Part shown: piece by piece, positions 53,089-63,633 of the stretch | Layout: every line of letters begins with the position of its first letter | Position numbering within the stretch: the first letter of the stretch is position 1 | Assembly: GCA_037178625.1 (NCBI GenBank) | Contig: CM074127.1 | Span: 4,464,001-4,528,000 of the forward strand | Length of the DNA stretch: 64,000 nt | Source of the DNA: Skeletonema tropicum | Taxonomy: Eukaryota; Bacillariophyta; Thalassiosirophyceae; Thalassiosirales; Thalassiosiraceae | Reading direction: 5' to 3' | Translations under genes and position numbers: made by a program | Notes under the pieces: generated by a model | Told to the model about the DNA's origin: nothing | The model's database searches: none | What the model saw: only the letters and a program-made list of their open reading frames with translations

Positions 53089-53959
53089 ATGATTCGGTCC
53101 TCACTTGATGAAGAATTATTGACACGCTTCTTGGGAGAAAATCTATACTCGTGTGCCGAAGAAGAGTTGAATAACATACAAGAACTGGACAATCGCGTCA
53201 AAGAACCAGTGTACGTGTATGAAGGGTATTATCATAGTTTGCAAAGCAAGTGAAAATGTATTTTCAAAGAATCCGAATCCTCTGATAGGAAAGGATCATC
53301 ACAAGCCAGCTGCTGGACCTTTCACGAGAGCGTTCTTTGATGCATTCCGTGTTGTGAATAAGGATATATTTAGTTCACTTAGAGAGCGTCTTTTGGAGGT
53401 ATCAGCTTTTGAGGAAACTGAAAAGGAAGATGTTCCATACATGTTAGCCAAATGGATAGAGCAAGGGCATCACTTTGGTGACCTATCGATTCAAATTCAT
53501 TATGGTAGTGGTAATGAACAAAAGTTGACTTCGGGTCAAGCTTGGCACACAGATGCAGCGAACAGTCTTCTCCATTTAGCGGTAACACTGAGAGGTCATC
53601 GCGTCTTGCACTCAAAAAGAGTACAACCTTCGAACGATTTTACAATTCGTAGACCTGTTCGAGGACAACAACCATTGGAGGTGTTAGAGAAGCAACAACC
53701 AGGAGATGTATACCTTTCATCTTCAACATTGATGCGACATGCACCACAATTCTTCGATACAGATTATGACTCACGTTCGATAGCAATCCATGCTCGCTTT
53801 TTGTACACATCTGCGGAGGTGAACAAATTTTACAACGTGAGAACGAATGATTGGTGGGAAAAAATGACAAATGTATTGGCAAATACTCTTTCTACGGCTG
53901 ATGTACAGATACCAAGCTTAGCACAAGTAGAATCTCAACTGCTCCATATGCAAAAATGA
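53089..53959 (+). CDS. 2OG-Fe(II)-oxygenase-like protein, one frameshift
   Basis: About 290 aa. The ATG at 53089 (MIRSSLDEELLTRFLGEN) opens a frame that shifts near 53247: dropping one base turns LQSK-stop into LQSSENVFSKNPNPL and continues to 53959. The core has a possible iron site H-x-D (AWHTDAANSLLHLAVTLRG) with a distal His in STLMRHAPQFF and an Arg shortly after (SIAIHARF), which fits the jelly-roll H-x-D...H...R pattern of 2OG-dependent dioxygenases. PGDVYLSSSTL is the matching strand. I recall similar uncharacterised diatom proteins (HxD-x-x-NS-x-x-HLA). Substrate unknown; the enzyme class is inference from this pattern. Confidence 0.6.
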
Positions 53960-54233
53960 CGATTATTTGATTTGTTGTACGATACGATACTTGGATTTAA
54001 ATGAAAATGACATGTGATTTTCTGTCCGTCCGTGTGTGATTTTAGTCGCTCGCAAAAAGTAGCGCAACGCCGACTGAAAATGGCGCACCGATCAACCCCA
54101 AGCCAACTGTTCATACGCTTGCAGAATGCCAACAATCCTCTTGCGCTGATTCCGACGGGACTCGAGTCGTGGGCTATCAATATCATAATGCACCGACAAC
54201 AAAGATACCACAATAATATAATTTCTTGGGTGA

Positions 54234-56468
54234 ATGACTAATGATAAAGTCTCCAAAGGTACCTTGAGGCGCGAGACAGATGATGATCGGGCTGATTCGG
54301 CCGCAGTTCCGAGTACAATTGACACGGACACCGTCATCTGCGACGAGTCCAAGGGTGAATTTAGTGAAAATGGTGCAAATAATGAAAGAGATCATACATT
54401 TACAAAGGGTCAAACTGTCTTTTACAAATCCGCGCAAGGGATTGCAGAGGAAGCTCTCATACTCGAAGTGCATGTAGATGATTTACTCGTTCCATACTAC
54501 ACGATCCGTTTACTCAGCAGCGGTAGAGAGAAGCAAACAGACGGAGCACGAATATCGACTTTATCAGACCTTTGCAAATCCTTCGAAACTAATGACGTCG
54601 TCAATATTATGCAATCTCCAACTACTCCTTCGAGGCCATTGCGGTCGATCTTAAGACCTTCTTCCTATGGCCGAAATCGTAACATTACGCCCGTCACGCC
54701 AGTTCGTAAAGGCGATGATGGATGTACGTCGCTTCCATCGAGCAAGACGTTTCTGCAAAGTATAGAGAAGAAGCTAAGTGAGCGCAAGGCAAGAGAAAAG
54801 CGTGCCGCGCAAGTGGTAACTCCAGATAGTGCCTCCCATCGCATCAATATGAAACCAAAGCAGCTTTCATACACTGGTACAAGAAAGAGGAAGCGAGCAG
54901 TTGATCATTGTGATGAGATAGAGGCTACAAGAGTACGAAAGAAGAGAAGGTTAGCAATCATGGAAGAAGAAAGCAGCGCGACTGGTCAAGATCCTTTGCC
55001 ATTTCATTTTATGCCTCGGTCATCGAAGTTGTCCTCAACGACGTTGGACATCACCAATGACACACGTATTTATCCTGAAATTGTGCCAACAGTTCTGCTA
55101 GACTGGCCAGTCAATGGAGGAGGGTACTATCCAATTTCATTTCACGAGAAACATTCCAATAGAGACCAATCTCGTTCTATCGAGTATCACATGCTCCTGT
55201 TCGATGAGATTTTGACGAACCTAGAAAACGATGCCGCAGAAGGAAGTGTTAGGACTGGTACTTCTATGCCTTCATTTCTCTCACTTGTTGTCACCTCCCT
55301 ATCGTCCTTTTCGGCAAGATATGTATCAATTTCTTGGGAATTCATCAAATCAAAGCTCTCATTTGGTAGTGCATTAGTCAAGCAGACTCGTGAGATTACT
55401 CCGTCAGGCCCTCCGGTTGTCGTTGATGCAACTTGTTCCAAACCAGTTGCTGCCGGCGATCCTCCACTATCCAGCTCCTCTTCAGCTTTGCACTCCAACG
55501 TGGCAAGGCGTAAAAAGCCAGTTACTTCCGCTGCTCAACAGCAAATGCATTCGCCTCCGAATGTAGCAATGAAGACATTGCTTCCACGTCGTCCTCATAG
55601 ATGGCAGAATGCATTTGCAATCAAGGCTGGGCATTGGAAGTGTACGGCTTGTTTCCATCAAAATCCATCTGAAGCAATGACATGTGATATGTGCACGGCA
55701 CTGAGAGAGGATCGTCGTGCTTCCGTTGATTCTCATTCCATCAATACTCAGTCCAGTGATGCTCAGTCCAGTGATGCTCAGTCAGGCGATTCACACACTG
55801 AAGTGTCAAGCAGTGATGATTCGTATACTGACGAAGATACTTATACTAGCAGAGATACTGAGACTGACGATGATACTCTTACAATCACAACCAATGGTAC
55901 TGAACCTGACGATTATCAGACTTCTTGCGGTTCTACGAAGGCAGCAGAAGCTGATTCGAAGAGCACAAATGCGACGAACGAAGAGGCTTCCAATACTGCT
56001 TCGTCCTCTCCAAACTTCACCGTTGCTAATGAAGGAAGAAGACGTAGTTCATTGGCTCTTGCTGTGGAGAGAATCAGAGTAGACAGAGCCATAAATGCAG
56101 CTTTCCATGCTCGTTTTAACGTCAGAGAGCAACCATCTTCGTCATACGATGACGTTAGCGAAACAAACCAAAGCAAAAGAATCCGGAGAGAGGGAAGTGC
56201 AGAGCTCGTAAATGGTAGCTTTGGTGCAGGTACTGAGACAGCAGTGCCTGGGACAGGGACTGAAGAGTTGGAAGTAGTTGATCTAGACCTATCTCCGATT
56301 TTAGAAGCCTCGCTGGACACTGATGTCGAGTCAATGAGTGTGACAAGTGGTATGTCCTTCGTTAGCAGAGTGGATAGAAGCGAAATGATGGAGTTAGAAG
56401 GTGCACTACATAACAAGCGAGTTAGCAGTGATTATACTGCATACGGAAAGAAACAGAGATTTGGATAA
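54234..56468 (+). CDS. Nuclear protein with small beta-barrel domain and RanBP2 zinc finger
   Basis: 744 aa, single exon. Residues ~55-110 form a compact domain (FTKGQTVFYKSAQGIAEEAL, VPYYTIRLLSSGREKQT) that I associate with many diatom proteins and that reads like a Tudor/SH3-type barrel. A basic region follows with several nuclear-signal-like clusters (KAREKRAAQ, RKRKRAVD, RVRKKRRLAIM). A RanBP2-type zinc finger is at about residues 465-490 (GHWKCTACFHQNPSEAMTCD). The region after it is Ser/Thr/Asp-rich and includes the triplet repeat SSDAQSSDAQSGD. No enzymatic domain. With its zinc finger and disordered flanks it could be a pore-associated or RNA-binding factor; not assigned. Its stop lies only 8 bp from the stop of the convergent gene. 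Confidence 0.7.
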   Translation: MTNDKVSKGTLRRETDDDRADSAAVPSTIDTDTVICDESKGEFSENGANNERDHTFTKGQTVFYKSAQGIAEEALILEVHVDDLLVPYYTIRLLSSGREKQTDGARISTLSDLCKSFETNDVVNIMQSPTTPSRPLRSILRPSSYGRNRNITPVTPVRKGDDGCTSLPSSKTFLQSIEKKLSERKAREKRAAQVVTPDSASHRINMKPKQLSYTGTRKRKRAVDHCDEIEATRVRKKRRLAIMEEESSATGQDPLPFHFMPRSSKLSSTTLDITNDTRIYPEIVPTVLLDWPVNGGGYYPISFHEKHSNRDQSRSIEYHMLLFDEILTNLENDAAEGSVRTGTSMPSFLSLVVTSLSSFSARYVSISWEFIKSKLSFGSALVKQTREITPSGPPVVVDATCSKPVAAGDPPLSSSSSALHSNVARRKKPVTSAAQQQMHSPPNVAMKTLLPRRPHRWQNAFAIKAGHWKCTACFHQNPSEAMTCDMCTALREDRRASVDSHSINTQSSDAQSSDAQSGDSHTEVSSSDDSYTDEDTYTSRDTETDDDTLTITTNGTEPDDYQTSCGSTKAAEADSKSTNATNEEASNTASSSPNFTVANEGRRRSSLALAVERIRVDRAINAAFHARFNVREQPSSSYDDVSETNQSKRIRREGSAELVNGSFGAGTETAVPGTGTEELEVVDLDLSPILEASLDTDVESMSVTSGMSFVSRVDRSEMMELEGALHNKRVSSDYTAYGKKQRFG

Positions 56469-56476
56469 GTAATAGC

Positions 56477-57706
56477 TTAATTTACAATAACCGTCTCTTC
56501 CAATCTTTCGGTACGTTTCATTACCTCATCTTTTTTTAGAGTTATTGTCTTGACATCGCCGCCCAACTGCACAAGACCTGGTTTGGCACCAGGTGGTTTA
56601 CTCACGTTTCGACATCGGGTCATGCTGACCTTGATTACGGACTGGCCAATGCATTTGCTTTTCAATGCAGCTAAAGCAGCAGCATCCTTCACATCATTTT
56701 CGTTTGGTGAGGCATCATCAGTGCACAGAACGACATGAGAGCCAGGACATCCAGAGGCGTGATACCACCAGTGTGCCCCAGAGCGGTGTTCTGGAGAAAG
56801 AGAAAGAACGTCGTTATCGGTTGCCTGCTTTCCAACCTTGATCTCTACTTTGTTCTCTGTGTAGTATCGTCTATATGGCAACCTTGGGCCGGAAGCATTG
56901 CCACCTCCTCCATTGGTATTCTCAGCTTTTTGCTTCTTTGCTCGTTTCCTCATTTCATCTGCCTCTATCCTCTTTTGCTTTTGATTCTCGTCGTCGCTGA
57001 TTTCAATTTCAGTAACATATTCCACGAGTTGTGATCCAATTTCAGTCTTTTGTAGATCTTCTAACGACATGATCTTCTTGCCTTTCAAAGGTGATTTTGC
57101 CAAGTGTTCCTCTAGCCAGTTTAACTTTCGCAGGCGAGATTGAAGCTCTGCCATTTCTTTACGATGATCTTCGATATTTGGAGCATTCTCTAATTTATTC
57201 AACAATTCGTCATCAACTTCTTCTGATGTGCTGGCATCAATTTCAGCTTTTAACTTTTCATACTGTTCTTCGGCGTATCTGACCCGTGCTGAAACCTTGC
57301 CGACTTTTTTGATTGTGCGTGTGATGAGACGTGTTGTTTCTTTTTTCAATGCTGCCATGTTGTAACTTTCTTTGGGATCTTGTTGTGCCGACCCATCATC
57401 ATCTGACGACATGAATAATTGTGATGTTGGACTTGACAGATACCTCGATTCCAACATATGCTTGTGAAACTGGTATAGCGGTGTTGAATGAGATTTGGCA
57501 GCGCATTGAGGTTGCTGTATCGGCGTAGGAAGTCTTGAATGATACTGTTTTCCTGCCACTGTTGAGAAAGCTGCAATTCTCCTATGCGCATTGCCAGACT
57601 TCAATGCGTGAACACATGACAAAAGAACCATTGCTAAAAGCGTAGGAGACGACGGCAATATCAACAATCGCAGCGAAGCAGCCGAGCTTGTTTGCTTTCT
57701 CTTCAT
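56477..57706 (-). CDS. NFACT-R (DUF814) domain protein, likely organellar
   Basis: 409 aa, single exon. The N-terminus is hydrophobic then basic (LRLLILPSSPTLLAMVLLSC, NAHRRIAAFS), consistent with an ER/plastid presequence but without a clear Phe cleavage motif. Residues ~120-270 are coiled coil (YAEEQYEKLKAEIDAS, EMAELQSRLRKLNWLEEHL). The C-terminal third is an NFACT-R domain: RRYYTENKVEIKVGKQATDN, HRSGAHWWYHASGCPGSHVV and KPGLVQLGGDVKTITLK. In full-length RqcH/NEMF proteins this domain contacts tRNA/ribosome during quality control; here the NFACT-N and HhH parts are missing, as in the stand-alone plant and algal proteins. Function in organelle translation is inference. Confidence 0.75.
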   Translation of the reverse strand: MKRKQTSSAASLRLLILPSSPTLLAMVLLSCVHALKSGNAHRRIAAFSTVAGKQYHSRLPTPIQQPQCAAKSHSTPLYQFHKHMLESRYLSSPTSQLFMSSDDDGSAQQDPKESYNMAALKKETTRLITRTIKKVGKVSARVRYAEEQYEKLKAEIDASTSEEVDDELLNKLENAPNIEDHRKEMAELQSRLRKLNWLEEHLAKSPLKGKKIMSLEDLQKTEIGSQLVEYVTEIEISDDENQKQKRIEADEMRKRAKKQKAENTNGGGGNASGPRLPYRRYYTENKVEIKVGKQATDNDVLSLSPEHRSGAHWWYHASGCPGSHVVLCTDDASPNENDVKDAAALAALKSKCIGQSVIKVSMTRCRNVSKPPGAKPGLVQLGGDVKTITLKKDEVMKRTERLEETVIVN

Positions 57707-58062
57707 GTTAGGTTAGTGGAGGCGGTGTCTATGTACAGCCATACATCAAGGGCGAATAATGGGTCGGCAGTCGGCACTCGGCACGCAACGATGATGACTC
57801 CATCCAGCGATGGCGATGCGTAAAAAATAGCGCGAAGTGATGAGAGAGATGCTTACGTGGAAGTACCTGAAAATGACGACGCAATTCAACCCGAGCGAAC
57901 CCAAGCCATGATGTCTCCTTTCTACGCAGACGCACGAAGGTGCAAATAATCGAACATACCATTGCAGCTGCCAAGATTCGGTGTGCTACTTAAGTATCAT
58001 CTCTTGGGCTGGAAGAATAGATATCTGCTCATTGTCATTGTGTAGCTGAAGACACGGAGATA
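57707..58062. promoter_or_regulatory. Divergent intergenic region (NFACT-R / DUF1995-like genes)
   Basis: About 355 bp between divergent starts; no repeat, RNA gene or clear motif seen. Confidence 0.4.
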
Positions 58063-60392
58063 ATGACAGGAAATCAACAGCACGACATGGGTGTTCGCCG
58101 GGCTAGCAAAAGATGTCACTTGCTGACAATTGTTTTGATGGCATTGCATGATACATCATCCGCACTGTTGACGACACAACCCAGTAGACTGACTTCAACT
58201 GCGCTGAATAGACCGATTTATAATTATGTTGAATACATACATATGCGGCGAAGGAGGAGAGTTCCTTTTTGTGGCGACATAACTAATGCAGTAACGCTGA
58301 CTTCATTAGATACACAAAGCTTATTTCCTACATCATTGTACATGACACAAAACGATGGAGATGATAAAAATGACGATAGAGATAGAAAAAAGAAGCTGAA
58401 AGGAGAACAGCAGCAACAACGAAAGAAGGCAAATGGGCCCAAAGGTTCAAACGAAACTTCTAAAGGTGAATCTAAACGACCTTATAAACGAAGAGGAGGC
58501 AAAAAGAAGGGAAGAAAACAATCCAAGCGCAATCAGCGGCAAAAGTATTGCACCTGCGAACTGAAAGCAATACGGACAAGAGCAAATTAAAAGGTCGCAA
58601 TTCTAGTCTGAAAACAAAAGGTGGCAATACGCTCAACACGAGTGATATGAATACCAGTCTCAAGGGGTTTAAAGAGCCGAAACAGCAGAAACAACGCCAA
58701 CAGCAGAAATCAAAACAGCCAAAATTGAGTAATGATTCCACTGCATCCGATGTTGAAGATGAACAGGAGGATTCCAAAACTTTGAAAAAACGAGTCACTC
58801 AACTTGAAAGTATTGTTTCTACTCAAATGTCGGAGATACAAAAGCTACGACGTGAAATTGATGAGTTGACGAAAGCAGCGAAAGTGTTTGGCAACGTAGT
58901 CGATGTTCTTCGAGAAGCAGGCTTGCAGTTAAGTGATGACGATGGCACTGCATCGATTGAAGAAGAGTTAGATACTGATGAAGCTCAGTCGCAGCCACAG
59001 CGTCAGACTGGTAGTTTTCTCCAGTCTCAAGCCATCAGCGATGATATGTTGATCTTTGGTATAGCTCCCAAAAGTGTCACTGATGCTGCAGATGCTGCTG
59101 GGTCATCCATATTATCTGCTATATTGGCCGGTAAGCAAAGGATGCTGGTGGACGTTAGAGATGCTGAGTTAACACGTGATGCTAAATTGTTTGTAGAATT
59201 CATTGAGCTGGCAATTCTCCCGGTCGCTGCGGGGTTGGAGGGGTTGGAAGCAGACATGAGAAATCGTGTCAAGATTGTCTTCCCAACTGTGAAAGATTTG
59301 ATGACATATCGAAAGACAATGGCTTTGGCTGCACCAGAGGTGGTTTCATTAAGTACATTAGGGTTTGATCCTGTCGAAGAACAGGATAAATTGATAGTAG
59401 TTGTGGCTCCTTCTCCCGATGACTTGGCTGGAGTTGACGCGATGGAAAAGTTGCTTGCCAGAACACAACCGAATTATGTTGAGCCAGACAAGCGAATAAC
59501 ACAACCTATTGTTGTCGTGAATCATCACATGGTACCGGTTGATATGTCCACTTTTGGTAAGTTCACTACAGTATACCATCTCAGGCTGCTGTCGGTCCAG
59601 TACATGACAGGAGATGCAGTCCCAGAATACGTCTCGAAAGAAAGGTTTGGACAAGATAAAAGAGAGCCTTCAGACGACGACAAAGACGCCGTAGATATCT
59701 CCCTTTTAGGGGTTGGGGAAGACTTGTCAGAAGATGCAGCACAAGCAAACATAGAGGTAGATACAAGTGATGAGGATGATGCAGCGTTGGAAGCAGCGAT
59801 GACATCATGCTCACGAAATTGGTGTACATCAAGGCGTCACGCGTGCTATGGTTATTAGAGCATATCCCAAGTAAGTGTGCATTTCTCCGTGCAGGTGATT
59901 TTATTATGCATTGCACCATCTAACTGTTGTGCTCTTCTCGCTATCAAAGACCATGGCATGTCTTTGTTGATACGTCTCCTGACACCTGATGCAGATTTTG
60001 AAGTAGCTGCTACCTTTGACATCGAGCCGACGCAAGAAGATGTAAACTATGCCATCGTTAGAATGCCTTGAGGGGAGTGAGCGAGAAGATGAGCTTGTTG
60101 CACAACAGATGCAGGCAGCACTAGAATCTGGTCAGTTGAATCGTGTTTCTGACATGCTCGGCATTACTCCCTCTGACAACGAATCTTTGGAAGATAGTAA
60201 AGGGTCGTCAGAAGGGAACGACGATGGCTTTAGCTCGGACGACTGGGACGATCTGTATTATGAGTGAGTTACAAGTGGACCTTTTTTTGTTAGTATTTGC
60301 TTGCGTTGCATTATCTGACGGAGTTTGCTCACTTAATTATGCTCTCTCTGTCTCGTGTCTGCAGCGACTGGAATACAGAAGATTCAGTGTGA
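58063..60392 (+). CDS. DUF1995-like plastid protein, several frameshifts
   Basis: The N-terminus is basic then hydrophobic (LLTIVLMALHDTSSALLTT), a probable plastid presequence, followed by a Lys/Gln/Arg-rich linker and a coiled coil (LKKRVTQLESIVSTQMSEIQ). From about 59035 the sequence matches DUF1995: ILSAILAGKQRMLVDVRD, VFPTVKDLMTYRKTM, ITQPIVVVNHHMVPVD, VTRAMVIRAYP and PWHVFVDTSPD. Members include plant LPA3, needed for photosystem II assembly. Two introns are inferred: 59871-59949 (between AYP and PWHVF) and 60264-60364 (YYD/DWNTEDSV-stop at 60392). Frame changes near 58540, 59800, 59987 and 60060; the last three fit one surplus base, the first needs a missing base or two surplus. The acidic tail (DDGFSSDDWDD) is unusual. 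Confidence 0.62.
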
Positions 60393-60525
60393 TGAACAAT
60401 TTTGTGATGAAGAAACTTTTAGAGTATTGCCGTCAATAGAAAGAGAATAGAATAACGAATTGACGCAGAATTTCATTAACAGTTTCATTTCTTATCTTAT
60501 CCTACTGGTGACGTATCTTACCCAT

Positions 60526-61582
60526 TTAACGTACACCTGTTGTAAGGTTAGAGGCATATGACACCTTCTCTTTCGTATCCTGCGCCAGAGCTTGACCATA
60601 ACCACTACGGAATTGAGTTCCACTGCTAGCTGGATCCTTTGGTGCACTCGGCCTTGCCCATTCTAACTTCAAAATCAAGTGATCGTACCCATGCCCTTGC
60701 AGCTTATCCATAGCACGTGCAGCATCCTCACGATGGACAAATGACTACGAATGCAAAGCCTCGAGATTGCATCGTTTCTTTATCTTTGGCAAGGTACACA
60801 CGTGAAATACGTCCAAAGGGTTGAAATAATTCTTGCAAGTCTGCCTCGGTGGTGTCCTCTGAAATGTTGGTAACACGAATTGTATTTTGATCACGATTGT
60901 CATTATTACGTCCACCTCCTTCGGGAGCAGACGCGGCAAGTGCAGAGAGCGATTTGCCTCCCATACCGGATCCACCACGAGCAGAGGGGGGAACGTATTT
61001 TCCACCGCTGGGGGCAGCTCCGCCAGCACCCTACCGTGTTCCAGCCATCCGCATCTGCGCCTCCTCCCTCTTTGCCTGCATTCTTCACCATCCACGTCGT
61101 ACTTGCGTTGCAAATTCCTCAAGTTTTGCTTGGCCCAGAAGGCGTTCAAGTTACCCGAAATAGCCTTCGCGACATCCTCTTCTTGAAGATCGAACATCTG
61201 CATTAGGATCCTCAATAAAAATGTCATCTCTGCTCTGAATGGTCACGTTGGACTGATCCTCACCACTCGCAGCCTCACCAAACTTCTTCCACTTGCGGCG
61301 TGCTTCCACGGCCACGTTTTCTCTGACCTTGTCGTAGGTGACACGAATTTTCGTAATGGTCTTCATCAAGCGCTGAGGATTGGAGGGGTCAACTCTGTAG
61401 GAGGTGACCACTTTAATACCTTTGGAGTCGATGCGGGAGGTGTGGGTTGGTGGGACAGTGATTCCGCCTCCAGATTCAGAGGTGGAGGGGGCAGCGCCTG
61501 TGGACTCCTGGAGTTGGGGCTCTTCATCATCGGATGAATCGGGATCATCTCCCCAACGGGTCTTTTCGCCTAGTGGTGCCAT
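60526..61582 (-). CDS. EIF3G: Translation initiation factor eIF3 subunit G, frameshifted
   Basis: eIF3g/TIF35, part of the 43S scanning machinery. The ATG at 61582 begins [19 protein letters not shown]. The N-terminal domain shows [20 protein letters not shown] and [10 protein letters not shown]; the middle shows [16 protein letters not shown] and a Gly-rich linker with [10 protein letters not shown]; the C-terminal RRM has RNP2 TIRVTNI and RNP1 SRGFAFVVF, continuing [20 protein letters not shown]. The final segment [15 protein letters not shown] is typical. Pieces lie in different frames; changes near 61195, 61110, 61035 and 60745 each fit one surplus base. The second (after GEE) leads through a short segment [17 protein letters not shown]. 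About 350 aa after correction. The CCHC zinc knuckle found in some eIF3g proteins is not seen. Confidence 0.85.
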
Positions 61583-62071
61583 TATTGTTGCTTGGTGGTG
61601 CTGTTTCGCTGTGTTAGTGACCAAGAGGCGGTGCTTATTGCTACTGCTGCTCTACTCTCGTTATGGTGCTTGCAAAACAAGTTGTGGTCAAAACAGGTGC
61701 GATGGTCTGTCTATGTCGATTTTTCCTAGGTACCGCGGGCAAAAAAAATTGGTGAGATAGGAAGCTAGCTGGCCATCAGAAATGCTACCACCATAACAGT
61801 CCTTCGGCTACATAACTTGATTGGTATTGGGGTTGGATGAAACGTCGTTGGTTTCCTAAACAGTTCACACAGCATTAATTAAGCTTTACACGACACATAA
61901 TAACATATAGCATCCAATCAGTGACCTCAGTAACCATAATATTCATCTCTACCGTCAAGATTGTAGGGATTCGTGTTCTCATTATTTTGGTGAGAAGATA
62001 CACGCATACCTGCTCCAGTAGTATGACTCATCATAGTGCTGAGACCCGCAGCATTATTTCTCGTTTGACTT
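61583..62071. other. Intergenic region, no gene seen
   Basis: About 490 bp between two same-strand genes (3' of the FYVE-SYLF gene, 5' of eIF3g). Nothing recognised. Confidence 0.4.
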
Positions 62072-63633
62072 TCAGTTACCTCCGTAAACACGGCATCGTT
62101 TCAGAGCATCGTACAAAGGTTGCGCAGCTGGAGGAGTTGCCACCTTTCCAGATAATATTTCATGAGCTGACACAGTCCGTCCGTAGAACTTCTCATTGAC
62201 TCTATCACGTGTCACTAGCATTCGTCCATCCATCGAGACTCCAGCATAAAGGCCCTTGCTGAGACTGTAACTGTAAATCGGGGACATGGCCACCCCACCT
62301 CCAAAGCCTTCCAAGTTTCTACTCGAGCCAGTAGCCCCCAGATCAGCCTCAGCACTACGACCCAGTGGTCCAACCGCAACACCTATATCCGCACCCAATT
62401 GAATCGAACGACCATTGTCACTAGCAAACAACCTCACAGCATCATCTGTCATTAGCAAGAAGACATGATCCGATACCTGCGCTCCAACCAACGCACCCAT
62501 TGCAACACTTGCAATACTAATCGCAGATGGTGCCGTCCAAGCATCCACCTCTACAACTCCATCAGGGTTGCTACGTCTCGCAACCACTAACCCAGTTCCA
62601 AATTCAAAACCAGCAAAACCAATCCCAGCTTTTGCCGAGGTTACCACAGCCACTCCCTTGGCACGTTGAAGCACCTTGGCAGGAATACGCATCCCATCCA
62701 ATTTTCTCAACGTCGGATCAATCGTTTTACACGATGCACCAGCGGGGATGTGACACGGATCCGAATCAGCCGGAGGGTACGAACTGTACTCATTATCGGT
62801 ATTCATTGAGATAAACCCCGAACTTCTCGTCGACTTGACTTGATTCCCAGGTAGCAAATTGCTCAATGTGATACGCCGCCTTACGAACCTTCATGTCCCA
62901 AGGTAAATGCCACTGGTGAATTACAATGTGCTCGAAAGTGATTCCCCTCATCAATGTAATTGTATCTCATGGCATTACTATTTCGTAGACACAACTCCTC
63001 CTGGAGGGGTTCCAATCGTGATCGGCAGGTGTGACATGTCCGTTGGGGATGACGTGCTAGTAGCATACGTTGTTCCAATCCGCGGCCGTAGAGAATAGTG
63101 TCATCGTGGGTAGTATTTAAGTGACTGTTGGTCGTACCGACAAATGTCATCGCAGTATCGTCACTGCCTGACTTATCGGCAAAGGATGCCCCTACTGCAC
63201 TGCTGCTGCTGTTATATTTATTGCCACTTTCCGCCTTCAACACCAAGGCACTGGGTGGGATAAGACTTCGTGTATTACTACAATCGTGACAGAATAGTCT
63301 CCCGCACAAACGACAGTGATGACGCCGGTTGAAGACGGGATCGAATTGAGATTGACACGAACTGCAGTGATTGGATAGATTGTCGGGATCCCATGGTGAT
63401 GATAGCCGAGGGGAGGAGAGTTGTGGATCTGGCAGATTAGTAGAAGTATTAGATGAGCTGCGAACTGGTGTGGTGGTGGATGTTGTAGTGCGGTTGGTTG
63501 ATCTTATTTCTTGTGAAGCCTCCCCACTTGGTGTAGCTTTTGGCGAATCAGCGGCTGGGGGTGGTAGTTTGACAATGGTGGGTGAATAGAACTCTGTCCC
63601 ATCTACTGGCGAGTTGATGTTGACATTCTCCAT
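62072..63633 (-). CDS. FYVE-SYLF (Ysc84/DUF500) protein, two close frameshifts
   Basis: About 519 aa after correction. An FYVE zinc finger binds PI3P on endosomes: WDPDNLSNHCSSC (W81, D84), RRHHCRLCG (103-111), CHDCSN, and a last pair CHTC near residue 199, with a long insert between the third and fourth pairs. The C-terminal SYLF domain (AKGVAVVTSAKAGIGFAGFE, GALVGAQVSDHVFLLM, DIGVAVGPLGRSAEAD, GLYAGVSMDGRML, PLYDALKRC) binds phosphoinositides and actin in yeast Ysc84. FYVE plus SYLF is a known arrangement in plants and protists. The two parts are in different frames; removing one base near 62888 and one near 62869 gives FTLGHEVRKAAYTLSNLLPG, the normal junction. The N-terminal ~80 residues are Ser/Thr/Pro-rich and disordered. 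Confidence 0.85.

Noticed and set aside
16653..63633. Programmed +1 frameshifting, as in Euplotes
   Set aside because: The shifts are not located at stop codons or at one common slippery sequence; several occur many codons before the zero-frame stop, and most genes in the window have none.
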